From Parietichytrium sp. I65-24A (taxonomy: Eukaryota > Sar > Bigyra > Thraustochytrida > Thraustochytriidae): a DNA stretch of 64,000 bases. Under the pieces are notes generated by a model. That model had not been told where the DNA came from. It searched no databases and saw only the letters and a list, made by a program, of their open reading frames with translations. Location: positions 251,584-315,583 of the forward strand of contig BLSF01000030.1 in assembly GCA_012862575.1 (NCBI GenBank), in the 5' to 3' direction. Shown one piece after another: positions 50,259 through 60,700 of the stretch (positions are counted from its first letter, which is position 1; every line of letters begins with the position of its first letter). The position numbers were made by a program, and so were the translations under genes.

Positions 50259-52601
50259 CTACTTATTCAGGCAAGCCGCGCACTCGCAATCGACGCACAG
50301 GACTTTCTGCCGAAAGCAAGGGCAATAAAGCTGCAAACATTTAGATCGCTTGCATCTGCAAGTCGAGATCACTGCGTCCGAACTCTCACCGGACTCCAAC
50401 TGCAGTGCGTCGCTCGCCAGCGCGGTGCGATGCTTGGGATTCTGAGCCAGGAATGTGGCGGCGACAGATGCAGCTCTCCTTCTTTGAGAGACCAAGCCTG
50501 CGCTTGTCCGGTGCGTAGGACTTGTTTCGCTAGAGGCAGCCTTTTTACTCAAAGCAGAAGACACCAGAGCTCTGTGATCCGTGAAAATCTTTTTAGCCCA
50601 TGTTGTGGAATTGCGCTCGAGCACTGTCTTGAATGCAACTTCGCGCTCATGTTCAAACCCGTCAACATTCATGCACCCATTGCATTTACAGGAAGGTGAG
50701 CACATTGCATTCTTTTCGAAGCAGTTGCAGTACAACTTCAAGCAATGCGACTTCTTGCATGCGCACCAAACTTCTCCGCAAGCTCGCAGTTCGGCCAGCG
50801 TCTTGATTCGAACCTGCTCCTGCTGCTTGCGCACATCAACAAGCTGAAGAACCTTCCTGACAGGAGGGCGTTCATTTTCCTTGTTTGTGGACTCGGTCTG
50901 GATAGTTGGAGCCGCTGAAGAGCTGGGTGCCTCGCGCCTAAGACATGCCTCTGCATCGCTTCGACTAAAGTCTAACACTCGAGAGGAGCTTGGAAGACGC
51001 CGTGCCTCGGATTTCTCCTCCTTGGCATCTGTAAGAAGCTGTGTTCGCGCCGCCTCACGACGACGCCTCATGCTGTTGCCATCCCCATCGCAATTAGCTT
51101 CATCCTGACCTGACAGCATGTTCCCCGGTGCTCGAAGGCTTGCAAAGCCACCTTCCTCAAGCTTTACGCCTTTCGCCCTCGGTTTCGGACTTCCAGCGAA
51201 TGATTCTGGAGTACACGACCGGCTCGACACTCGACTTGAAAACCTCTGGCTTTCTGGAGACGAAAACAGGATCACAGACGAGTTCGCCGAGCCCGAGTCT
51301 ATAGCAGTTGCCCTGGTTGACTCACTGCATTCGCTGCGAGCATCGTCGGCCAAACGATTGCTTGCCTTGTAGTCGACCTGAGTTGGACGCAAATCTTGAT
51401 GGCTCTGTGAGCTTTGCAGAGGCTTCACGGACGGCTTGAGAAGTGTAGGCGGTCTGGAGAGACTAGAACCTCTCGCTGTCTCGTCGGTCGATGCATTCTC
51501 TGAGTTGCACCGCTCATCCTTGATGTCGCCCTCGTCGCTCTCTGTAAGACTCGCGAGCTTTGCAGTGAAGGATTTGTGTGTGCTCGGCGCGAACAAGTCG
51601 ACATCCGTTCCAGAAGACAGTCCTCCGACAAAACTCTGCAGGGAAGTGCCTCGAACAATGATGCTCCCGTTCTTGGTCAGGATTCCGTGTGGGTCCAGCT
51701 CGATGCTTCGTCCCATCAATGAGTGGTTCCGAGACAAAGCTCTATCACTAATGTGGTCCTCCAGCTTGCCGGCTTCCTCAAAAGACAAATGTTTCAAAGA
51801 GGGGAATCTAAAGAGCGAATCCTTCCTGGCATGATCGCCGGCTGCACGCTCTCCTGCAACACTAGTGTCTACTGTTGCAAAATCCCCAATCTCCCCAAGT
51901 TCTCCAGCTCGCTCAGTCAGTTGTACGAGGTGCTCAGACGGGTGCTGAGGCAAATTAAATAACACGCTGGAGAGCGAACCAGCGCGGTCAAAATAAGGCT
52001 GCGAAGCGCGCGAACGCAAAGAACCTCCCCTCTCCAGCGCAGCGTCAAGGGAGAAAGGTATGCTTCCACCTCGTTCGGCTCTTTCACCACGCAAAGCGCC
52101 CAAAGGACTGTCGGAGAGGGAGAGCGAACGCAGCGAAAAGCCTCTCACAGGCGAGCCAGACTGCTTCTCCTCCCCAGCGCCAAGAGAGCTTGGAGAGCTT
52201 GGAGAGCCTGGAGCGCCTTGCGCCGCCCCTGGCTGCAACTTTTCAAAAGTCGTGAGGTAGTACTTGTGGCTGAGCTCTTGCTGCTCGCGTTGATCATCTT
52301 CAACATCCTTTTCCAGGGCTTGAATCCGCTCCAAGATCCGCGTCCTCACGCGCACGCTGCCTGGCGACAGCTCCTCTTCCAGCCCAGCCAGGATCCCTTT
52401 CAAGCTTTCCAGATTCTCACGCTTCAGAAGGAGTCGTTCGTGAAGCGCCTCACATCGATACCTGAGTTCCTCCGTCGATGCGGACGAGTCCTGTGCGGTC
52501 TTTTGCAGCTTCTTCGGCGTAGGTTGCTCCTCAAGACTGCACGCGCGCATGTTCTGCCGCAGCCCAGTGCACTCTTCCTCCGCTCCCTCCATTGCCTCCA
52601 T
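50259..52601 (-). CDS. CXC (CRC) domain DNA-binding protein, tesmin/TSO1/LIN54-like
   Basis: Probable transcription regulator of the CRC family (LIN54 in the DREAM/MuvB complex, TSO1 in plants), 780 residues. Residues about 45-110 form a coiled coil (RERLLLKRENLESLKGILAGLEEEL-type heptads). A long Ser-rich, probably disordered middle follows. CXC motif 1 is at about 610-643 (CACKKSHCLKLYCNCF, CSPSCKCNGCMN). The linker begins like other CRC linkers (REVAFKTVLERN) but reads RNSTTWAKK instead of RNPxAFxPK and is about 100 residues long. CXC motif 2 occupies the extreme C-terminus, about 748-780 (CRCKRSKCLQLYCPCF, CVDCECAACLNK). An internal KENERPPVRKVLQL box precedes motif 1. No C-terminal helical extension is seen. 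Confidence 0.9.
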   Translation of the reverse strand: MEAMEGAEEECTGLRQNMRACSLEEQPTPKKLQKTAQDSSASTEELRYRCEALHERLLLKRENLESLKGILAGLEEELSPGSVRVRTRILERIQALEKDVEDDQREQQELSHKYYLTTFEKLQPGAAQGAPGSPSSPSSLGAGEEKQSGSPVRGFSLRSLSLSDSPLGALRGERAERGGSIPFSLDAALERGGSLRSRASQPYFDRAGSLSSVLFNLPQHPSEHLVQLTERAGELGEIGDFATVDTSVAGERAAGDHARKDSLFRFPSLKHLSFEEAGKLEDHISDRALSRNHSLMGRSIELDPHGILTKNGSIIVRGTSLQSFVGGLSSGTDVDLFAPSTHKSFTAKLASLTESDEGDIKDERCNSENASTDETARGSSLSRPPTLLKPSVKPLQSSQSHQDLRPTQVDYKASNRLADDARSECSESTRATAIDSGSANSSVILFSSPESQRFSSRVSSRSCTPESFAGSPKPRAKGVKLEEGGFASLRAPGNMLSGQDEANCDGDGNSMRRRREAARTQLLTDAKEEKSEARRLPSSSRVLDFSRSDAEACLRREAPSSSAAPTIQTESTNKENERPPVRKVLQLVDVRKQQEQVRIKTLAELRACGEVWCACKKSHCLKLYCNCFEKNAMCSPSCKCNGCMNVDGFEHEREVAFKTVLERNSTTWAKKIFTDHRALVSSALSKKAASSETSPTHRTSAGLVSQRRRAASVAATFLAQNPKHRTALASDALQLESGESSDAVISTCRCKRSKCLQLYCPCFRQKVLCVDCECAACLNK

Positions 52602-53768
52602 TGCCTCTTCCTCTTCGTGCTATTCGGAGACTATTGCAGCATATTCGCCAGCACCAACTCCCGTTCCGAGTTTCCTTTCTCCCACCCAGCTCCAAGTCTG
52701 AGACCCCAACACCCAAATACTCCCAATATACCCCAATACTCCCAATACTTGCCAAATCTATGAAGACGTGCCAACGAACGCGCCAAAACAACGCGCCAGG
52801 AATGCGTCAATCGTCAAATGTGAAGAAAGATTGCGCCCAACTTTGGTGGAAACTCCCAACAAAGCAAGTTCGCTAAAGGCGAGTCTCCTGTCTCCTGTCT
52901 CCTGACTCCTGACTCCTTAGCGCCTCTTTGCGCGGAAGAAGCGGTCCTCTTTGCGCTCTGCGGAACCCTTTGCTCGGCAAATTGACTGTCCGCGCGCACT
53001 CTGTGGCGCGGTTCTTTGCAACTAAGCTCACACTACTCCCGACTTCATTTTTTTTTCCCCCGAGTAAGAGTGTCTATGCGTTTCGATAATGGCCCCCACG
53101 TTTGAAATAATAATGTGATTCGTTTGGGTTGCCTGGGCGATGTTCCGTGGAGTTCGTTTTGTTCTCTGGGGGGATTCGTAGCTGTTGGTTTTGATTTGAT
53201 TTTGTTGAGAAATGTTGTTCTGAGGAATGTTGACTGTGAAGCGGCGTGAGATGAATTTGCCCGCGGGAAAAAAGGACAAGGGCGGGGCAAACGCACTAGG
53301 CTGCTCGGCGCAATTTAATTCAAATGCTTTCGTGGAATTGGATTCATTCGTCGGTGTTCGTGGAAGCTAAAACCCCCCTGAACTGAAACTTCTCAACATC
53401 GCAAGTTCAACTTTGAGTTGATTGACAGTGAAATAAGACCAAATTCAACGTAGCACCACTAGGATGCTCGGTACTGAATACCAGTAAATCTAAATCTTTT
53501 TTTCTTGTGAGGGTGGCCGTGCATGGTACATACTATCGTGTACTCGAGGACCCCGTGACATACTTAAACACTAATCGATCGCTAATAAAAATCTCTAGCA
53601 ACCCGCTGGACGCTGTGCCGTACTCTCTAACTCTCTAACTCTCTCACGCTGGCAGTGGCGAGAGAAGGAGGTTAAGGAGGTGTCCGCATCCCTCTCTGCG
53701 CGAGATTTGGAGTCCTCGCACGGCAGAGAAACGTACGCGCGTACACCCGAGTCGCAATCGCTGGAAGT
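52602..53768. promoter_or_regulatory. Divergent region between CXC gene and RUN-TLDc gene
   Basis: About 1.2 kb. A heptamer repeat (CTCCTGT/CTCCTGA) is at 52883-52917, the GACAGTG core at 53424-53430 (ttgattgacagtgaaataag), cgtgtactcgagg near 53538, and an octamer array (CTCTCTAA) at about 53623-53645. cgcgcgtacacccgag at 53735 lies about 30 nt before the start of the next gene. No ORF supported. Confidence 0.4.
52883..52917. repeat. Heptanucleotide repeat (CTCCTGT/CTCCTGA)
   Basis: About five copies of a 7-bp unit in the shared upstream region of the CXC and RUN-TLDc genes. Confidence 0.85.
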
Positions 53769-56700
53769 ATGCGACAGTGGTCAGAGCTCTTCGTGTCGCG
53801 CGGCGAGCGCGAGCGCCGCGAACGCCGGTACGAGCGCGAGCGCGCAGGTCTTCTCCGCGAGCTGAAAGGAGCGATCTCGGCGACCATGGAGCTGTCCTCG
53901 CTGCGTACCCCTCACACGGACGTCATCGGCACCGGCAGCAGCAGTAGCATTAGCAGTGGCAGTAACAACGGCGGGGACGCTGATGACGTGGCGCTGTGTT
54001 TGGCGCTGGAGGAGGACGACGCGGCGGTGCAGGATCTGTTGCTGTGGCTGGAACGGTGCTTGTGGCACGGACTGCGCGAGGACTTTACGCTGTGGTCCGC
54101 GGTGGGAAAGGCAGAGTGGCGCGGGGACGGACACCAGTGTGCTGGCGCCAAGTCCGCGGCGGAGAACGCGCGGGGATTGGCGCACGTACGCGAGGCAGCC
54201 GGGAAGAGCAGGGCGTGGGTGCGGCTCGCTCTGAACGGCAAAGTGCTGGACTGGGCGGTGGCAGCACTGGCAAGGGACAACGCGACGCTGCTGGCCAGCT
54301 GCTACGAGGATTTCGCACTGGTGCGCGATGAGGACGCGTGCTCGCTGCTGTCATCCATGCTCACCGGCCTCAACGGTCTGGACTTTGCGCTCCGACCTGA
54401 CCTTGCGGTGTGGGACAAAGCGCCGCTGCCGCTGCGCCGACCCGTCATGCTCGTGTCCTCGGACTCGGACACAGGGCCCGTTTCTGCCTCCTTTGGAGAC
54501 TCCTTTTTTGCCTCCCGCAGTCCGAGCAACTCGCTCGGCAACGAATCAGATGGGAGACGAAGGTCGGCGTCCCAGACGCATCAGGACCAGTTCTCGCACC
54601 AGGATTACCGGGACCAGCAGGAGCCTAGCGGTCACGAACGTGCTCATGGCGCAGCTGCGGGCTCGACTTCAACGGAGAAGCGGTCGATCTGGTCCCGGAC
54701 GCTGCGGCAGGCCATGGACCGTGCGTCGCAGGCCATTGCTGGCGTCAGGGACGGTGCGAGCAATAGCAAGGCGAACGATGACAGCGGCAGGCAGCAGAGT
54801 GTCGTGCTTGATGTGGCGGCCAAGGCGCTTCACCAAAGGGCGAACGCAAAGCGAAAGGTGCGCGAGAGGTATCTTCTCAAGCTCCAGGAACAAAGCGATC
54901 CCTTTGGGCAATCGCTAGAGCTGGCTTGCAAGAACCCCAGCATTAGCGCCCTCGCCTTGATGGAGCCGCGAATCGCGGTGCCCGACATCTTTCTCAGGTG
55001 CGTCGCTCTTCTTTGGCAGCTGAAATCGAAGAATGGTCTACCAGCAAATTCGTTCGCTCTGGCACAATGCGAGCGCGGAACCACCAGCACTGAAGAGCAC
55101 AAATGGAGACAGATTTTGCAGCTCAAGTACTGCTTGGGGCAGCTGGGGAGGTCCGGGCTCACGATTTTCTCCCGAGTCGGTGTTGATGTCGACCTCGAGG
55201 TTGCACTATCCTCCATCGCAACAACCACTCAAGCAGGAATTCCTCGTGCACAGGAGATGCTGGTGAAGTCGGACATCGTTGCCTCCGTTCTCTTTGTGTA
55301 CCTCAAGCAGTTGCCCAAACCATTGATTCCTGCAGAGATGCTGGAACCTATGCTGCTTTGCCTGGGTATTGAAGAGGAGGTTGCCCAAACTCGCAATTTC
55401 TCATGCCTCATAGAAGCCTTTCCGCAATCCAATAAAACGTGCTTGGATCTCTTTTTGATGTTCCTGGCTCGCCTAATGGACGGACAGACTGAGGAGGACC
55501 GCAAAATGCTGCTCGACTCGCTCGCGCCACACTTTTGTAGGCACCTTGGAGAGACCGGGGGACCCAGTGCTAGACTTCTTACTGTTCTTATTGACCGACA
55601 CACGGAAATAATGTCGAGTGTTCGGCAACAGATTATCGAGTGGAAGGAGCGACTGGCAACCAAGGTGGCACGGATTCGCGCGGTTTCAGATGGGCTTAAT
55701 CGCATGGTTGTATATGCCGAGGAAGACTTGCCGGACAAGGACAACACGGCCTACCGGGTTCCCAACTCGAAGAGGAACCACGCTTGTCTAGAAGTGCTTT
55801 GGGACCATCTTGGTGGTGAACCTGACAACAAGGGGGGCGGCGCAGGAAGCATGAGCTTGCAATCCCAAGGCTGGAAATCAAGGGGCTGCGTGAGCTCCGA
55901 TGTAACAAAAGAGTTTCGAGGGGGCGGGGAGACTGCTCTTTACGATTTGGCGTATTTTGTCACAAAGCACTCCAAAAAGACTCGGATGATGGTCGAGGCA
56001 AAGAAGTTTCCATTTGTTCAGGCCGCATGCCAAGTTAGCAGAATGACTGCAGATGTGCTAGGGATCGCATCTCAGGAATTCCTCTCCTCGGGCTCGCTCT
56101 CCTCGGCTGGAACTACCGGCGTGCCCAGGTTTGGCGGGTCTTCCGCGAGGAATGGAGGTGGGGTCAAAAGGACGCAGGGTTTATATTCTGGCGGCGCGGG
56201 TCAAGCAAACTCGTCGCGGATATTGGAAGACATTTCTGCGAAGCCGTGGTGGAGAATGCTCGATGAGGAGGATGCCACACACCGTGTATTCGCTATGGCG
56301 TTCCTTCTGCTTGATCTCAACTTTTCAGAGACTAATGCAAGTGTGTCGGACTTCACCCGTGTAGCGCAAGAGACCAAGTTCCAGATGTTAGATCTACTTG
56401 CTCTTGAGCCCAGCAGTGTGAACCAGCTTTGGCATTCGTGGATTGCACTTCGAGCAGAGCGTATGCTGTGGAAGTCTCCGTCTCCCGATCCTGCGCCAGC
56501 ATCAGCATCTGCAAATCCGCATGATTCGAACGTTAGTGGCGGTCGCTCCATGGCTGGTGCGGCCAATGCCTCCAACTCGGTACATTTAGGCGTTGGAGGG
56601 TCTGGAGAGCTCCGTCTTCCTTCCAAGGCGTCCAGTTCGCTTATGGAGGAGTCTGAGACCGAGGTGAGGGATGCGTCGCCTCGAAACGCAACTCGCGCCA

Positions 56701-57281
56701 ATTTCTCGAGCTCGGTTGACATGAGCGCAAGCTCAATGAGCTCATCGGTCCAGTTCGATCAGCTCTTGCCCAGGCTATTAGCAAAGAGCGGCATATTGAC
56801 CACAGAACACATTCGTAGCCTAGAAGCGGCATTGCCGGACACATACCAAGGGTACAACTGGACTCTCGCTTACAGCTCCGCCAGGGACGGCCCGTCATTG
56901 GAAACTTTGTACAGCAAAGCCTGCGAACATGAGGCAAGTATGCTTATTGTAAAGGATACCACGGGGGCGTGCTTTGGGGGGTTCTCCTCTTCTCCGCTGC
57001 GCGTGACAGCAAGTTACTTTGGAAACGAGGACACGTTTTTGTTCCGATTGGAACCGGTATTTGAGGCGTTTAGTTGGTCAAGAAAGAACAACTACTTTGT
57101 GCTAGCAAATGAAGACTCGATCGCATTCGGGGGTGGAGGAGAGTTCGGCTTGTTCTTGGACGAGGATCTTCAAGGGGGTACAACTGGACCTTGCCCGACG
57201 TTCACTAGCCCTTGCCTCTCCACTCAGCCCGACTTTGACACAAGTCTCGTTGAAGTGTGGACGTTTGTGGTTCGGCTTTAA
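53769..57281 (+). CDS. RUN-RhoGAP-TLDc multidomain protein
   Basis: Large single-exon protein, 1170 residues. After a basic N-terminal helix (RGERERRERRYERER), residues about 72-218 form a RUN domain (LLLWLERCLWHGL, AWVRLALNGKVLDWAVAALA, DLAVWDKAPLPL); RUN domains bind small GTPases and motors on membranes. Residues about 400-610 resemble a RhoGAP domain (VPDIFLRCVALLWQLKSKNG, SVLFVYLKQLPKPLIPAEML, FPQSNKTCLDLFLMFLARLM, LAPHFCRHL). The arginine-finger position reads TIFSRVG rather than GIFRxSG, so catalysis is doubtful. Residues about 1000-1170 are a complete TLDc domain (YNWTLAYSSARDG, FGGFSSSPLRVTASYFGNEDTFLFRLEP, YFVLANEDSIAFGGGGEFGLFLDEDL, VWTFVV), the V-ATPase-binding and oxidation-resistance fold. 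Ser-rich linkers separate the domains. A role linking GTPase signalling, endolysosomes and V-ATPase is inferred. Confidence 0.85.
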   Translation: MRQWSELFVSRGERERRERRYERERAGLLRELKGAISATMELSSLRTPHTDVIGTGSSSSISSGSNNGGDADDVALCLALEEDDAAVQDLLLWLERCLWHGLREDFTLWSAVGKAEWRGDGHQCAGAKSAAENARGLAHVREAAGKSRAWVRLALNGKVLDWAVAALARDNATLLASCYEDFALVRDEDACSLLSSMLTGLNGLDFALRPDLAVWDKAPLPLRRPVMLVSSDSDTGPVSASFGDSFFASRSPSNSLGNESDGRRRSASQTHQDQFSHQDYRDQQEPSGHERAHGAAAGSTSTEKRSIWSRTLRQAMDRASQAIAGVRDGASNSKANDDSGRQQSVVLDVAAKALHQRANAKRKVRERYLLKLQEQSDPFGQSLELACKNPSISALALMEPRIAVPDIFLRCVALLWQLKSKNGLPANSFALAQCERGTTSTEEHKWRQILQLKYCLGQLGRSGLTIFSRVGVDVDLEVALSSIATTTQAGIPRAQEMLVKSDIVASVLFVYLKQLPKPLIPAEMLEPMLLCLGIEEEVAQTRNFSCLIEAFPQSNKTCLDLFLMFLARLMDGQTEEDRKMLLDSLAPHFCRHLGETGGPSARLLTVLIDRHTEIMSSVRQQIIEWKERLATKVARIRAVSDGLNRMVVYAEEDLPDKDNTAYRVPNSKRNHACLEVLWDHLGGEPDNKGGGAGSMSLQSQGWKSRGCVSSDVTKEFRGGGETALYDLAYFVTKHSKKTRMMVEAKKFPFVQAACQVSRMTADVLGIASQEFLSSGSLSSAGTTGVPRFGGSSARNGGGVKRTQGLYSGGAGQANSSRILEDISAKPWWRMLDEEDATHRVFAMAFLLLDLNFSETNASVSDFTRVAQETKFQMLDLLALEPSSVNQLWHSWIALRAERMLWKSPSPDPAPASASANPHDSNVSGGRSMAGAANASNSVHLGVGGSGELRLPSKASSSLMEESETEVRDASPRNATRANFSSSVDMSASSMSSSVQFDQLLPRLLAKSGILTTEHIRSLEAALPDTYQGYNWTLAYSSARDGPSLETLYSKACEHEASMLIVKDTTGACFGGFSSSPLRVTASYFGNEDTFLFRLEPVFEAFSWSRKNNYFVLANEDSIAFGGGGEFGLFLDEDLQGGTTGPCPTFTSPCLSTQPDFDTSLVEVWTFVVRL

Positions 57282-57450
57282 TCCATTCTTGCACATATGT
57301 TTTCTCGCGGCTTTTTAATTGTGAAATGAAAGGGGAATATCCTCCGTTGGTTCTCGCATCTGATTATCAGGCAGAACCACTTTTGAATATTTGTTTATGT
57401 CAATTTTGATGCTAAACTGAACATGTTGATGTTCGCATTGACACCGAGTT
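57282..57450. other. 3' flank of the RUN-TLDc gene
   Basis: AT-rich sequence with TTTTTAATTG and a minus-strand AATAAA-like hexamer near 57449-57454. It probably holds the shared 3' ends of the RUN-TLDc gene and the weak minus ORF that follows. Confidence 0.35.
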
Positions 57451-57672
57451 TTATTTTTTTACCAATATCACATTTTTTGGTCTCCTGGGACTGTCGTCTC
57501 TTCGCAATTGGTTTCGCGTCGCTCCATCTGGCAGCAACCCCCGAGCTCCCGGAGACCGTTCGTTTGTTCTGCTCAAGTTGCGGAACGGTTCTGGCTTGGA
57601 CTTGTTGAGCTTCGAGTCCGAGTAGTCCGATGTTTTTTCTGACCTCCACACTTTGCCTGCGGGCCTGCACAT
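57451..57672 (-). CDS. Small basic ORF with upstream TATA-like sequence
   Basis: ATG 57672 (MCRPAGKVWRSEKTSDY) opens 73 residues rich in Arg, Lys, Ser and Pro, ending NVILVKK. An AATAAA-type hexamer overlaps the stop region. A TATATATAAA sequence at 57721-57733 is about 50 nt upstream in this orientation. An overlapping frame of 91 residues is also open. No family recognised; it could be a real small gene, a terminal exon or chance. Confidence 0.25.
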   Translation of the reverse strand: MCRPAGKVWRSEKTSDYSDSKLNKSKPEPFRNLSRTNERSPGARGLLPDGATRNQLRRDDSPRRPKNVILVKK

Positions 57673-57720
57673 GTCGGCCGCGCCACTTGTGCTCGTTTAA
57701 TGGGCTCGTAGATCGTTCTC

Positions 57721-57733
57721 TTTATATATAAAA
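57721..57733. promoter_or_regulatory. TATA-box-like sequence TTTATATATAAAA
   Basis: A near-palindromic AT run that could act as a TATA box in either direction. It is the best such candidate near an ORF start in this part of the window. Confidence 0.3.
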
Positions 57734-60700
57734 TTATCAATCAGTTTTTTCAGTCCGAGATGGTCCGAGATGTCCGATGGTTCACCTTCAGCTCCGGTCA
57801 CCCTCACAATCTTGTATCATCTCGTGGGTGAGAGTGAGAGAGAGTGAGAGAGAGAGGAAGTGGGCGACTGTGATTCCACTGCGAGACCCCAGGTGTGACG
57901 CTCAGAATGAGATTGTTGGAACTTGTCGAAACTTGCGACCGTGGATCATTAAGCTTGCGATCGGCAACTTGGCTGACCGGCCATCTTTTTCTTTTCTTCA
58001 GCTTTCCTTCTCAAGCTCCAGAAACTCATAAACTCAAATTCAGAAATTCAGAATTCAGAACAGATGTTTCCGCATTCCAAACATTCTCCATACCAGGTCT
58101 CTCGGAAATTGCTAAAATTCTTCTCTAAAAGTGCGACGGAGGGGAGCTGACAGTCACTACATTGGTACTACGGGTAAGGAGTCCTTTCTCAGGCTGACTC
58201 CACTCGCACCCGCTCTTTTTCTGAATTCTGACAAAATTCTGATTCTGAAATCTGAACTACTTCATCCCTCCTTCCTTCCTTCCTTCCTTCTTTCGGACCG
58301 GCTATTTGGAGTGGAGTGTGGAGTTTGGAAATTGTGAATTGAAGAACAAACGTCGCGACAAGTGATCTACTGGTTACTGACCTCACGTAGTGAGTACCGT
58401 ACTCAGTGCCTTGGTCGCTTCACACGACGACGAGTCTTTGGTAAGGTTCGAACGAGAGGTTGTTGACGCACAACACCACGGAGCGCTCCGGCGCTCCCGG
58501 CCACAGCCACGCCGAGAGCCACGCGCGGGAACCTTCCGAGAACTTGGCGAATTTCGTTCGGAAGGAAACCTCATGCTCTCCTCACACAGTCAGGAGGTGT
58601 TGAAGACTGGTCAACAGAGAGTTAGCGGGCACTGACTGCTTTTGCGCTCACCGCAGCATCTGCTGCTGTGAGAATTGATTGATGATGGACGATGATCTCA
58701 AAACTTCAATCTGCCGCTAGCTAGCAAGCCCAAGCACATGCACATGCAACGTGAGACGGGAGATAGATCTCCCGACCCTCAGATACCCTCAGGCTCCATC
58801 GGCAGCTCACAGCTCTCACAGCTCTCACAGCATCCTACAGGTGACATAAATTGTATAACCGGGAAACCTCTGTTGCTCTGGTTGTTGTGTTTGGAATCGC
58901 CCAACACTTGTGTCGCGCATTGTGTTTCTCGCACGTCGATCAAATTGCTGATTTCTGTTTTGAAAATGGAACCAGCATCTTCCGATCTACCAAGTCGCAC
59001 GTGTTGCGTCATGATCGCCAGTTGTTAGTTTTGGCAGCTTCCTTCGTGCGTTCTCGCGAGACATACATGACTTGACAACATCAAAATAGAACGGAACGAC
59101 TAAATCAAAGTCTACGAGTAACGCAGCACGTTCGCTTGTTGCTGTTCGATTTTTGCCGTCATTCAAATTGAAATGTTCTCTCTTTCTTCGAATTCAAAGA
59201 GATGGATGAACTGCGAATGAATGAGTGAGAGCATTTAAAAATAATAATTATCGCAGTCAAATTGAAATCAACAAGAAAAGACAAAGATACGGAATTCTGT
59301 TCTGCATTCTGAAGAATTCTGAACTCTCACTCGAGTAGGAGTGGTGTACTCAGTACATAGACCATCCGTCCCTCACATCGTCCCCTACACTCAGATAAGC
59401 CCGCGCTACAAGAAAGCGCACCAGTGCTGCAGTCTGGACTCGTAGAGCGGTTGATAGATCGAGAGCTTAGCAAGATTTTGGACCTGACCAATCTGGCTGA
59501 TCGCTACCTAGGCAAGTAGTGTAAGCAGCCGTCGGAAGATGGGAAGAATAGCGCGTCCGGTAGAAAGAGCCTAGTGAAGTAATCTGGAGAAAGAGTCGGC
59601 GCGAGGGGAACACGGGGATCAGTGACCAACAGTCGTTTTTACAAAATCTGTTTCCGATTTTTGGAAAGGCAAAGTGCGATAACTTTGTAACTTTTGAAAA
59701 AGAAACCTGTTGTAAATTCTGAACTTTGAATTCTAAATTGTGAATCACTAAGTTTAATATAATCAACACTCTGCCAAAGAGGGGTGAGCAAGATGGCTCG
59801 CTGATGTTGCATTATGGAGGATGGTGAATGATGGATGCCCTCCCTCTCTCTCTCTCTCTCTTCCTCTCTCGCTCCCTACGTGACATGTCTTTCGACGGTG
59901 ACAAGCGTTCACAAGTGTTCAATTAAATTTGAGTTGAATGTTGAATGTTGATGGTGAATTTGTTGAATGAGAACCACGTTCTGACCCCGCTCCCATTCGT
60001 CTGCCTTCCTTCCTTCCTTCTTTCTTTCCCTGCCAGCAAGCCTAGATCGGAAACATTCGGAAAAGCGAGCCACTCTGCCTCCGACGGCCTCGGCTGTCGC
60101 CGCGTTCAGCGCAAAAGGGGGTGAAAAGAGCAAGCAAACGGAGAGTGAGGCAGAGAAGCGATGACCTCGGTGCACTGTAGTGTCCTCTCTTCCCATCGGT
60201 GCTCACTGTCAGTATCGTAAGATTTCAGAGTTGAGAATTCAAGTTTCAGAAAGCCAGCATTTATTTGTGCGAGATTGTGAGACTCAGAGAGACGAGTTCC
60301 GCTCACAACTGCGCTCGCTCTCAGAGGCTCGGGCTGGGCAAGGCAAGAACGAATGCACAAGATGCGACCGTTTGGTTTTGAATGCGCAAAGGGCAGGATC
60401 AAAAGAATAAAAATTAAAAATTATTCACAATCCACAATTTAGAACTTAGAATTTCGACTGCAAGAAGACAAGAAGAAAGTTGAAACCCCTTCTAGCACGC
60501 TGCAAGCTCTACAATCGTCTACGTTTCGCCAAAAAAAGAAAAAAACAGCGTGCGAGGAAAAAGATGGATGGATCATTTCACTCACACATTCCTCGCCTCT
60601 TCCTTAATACTGACAGTGTGAGTATCGATCCCTCCCTTGCTTCTGTGACACTGGACTCACTGGACCCAGCCAATGTGGCAATGGTGGCAATGATGGCAAT

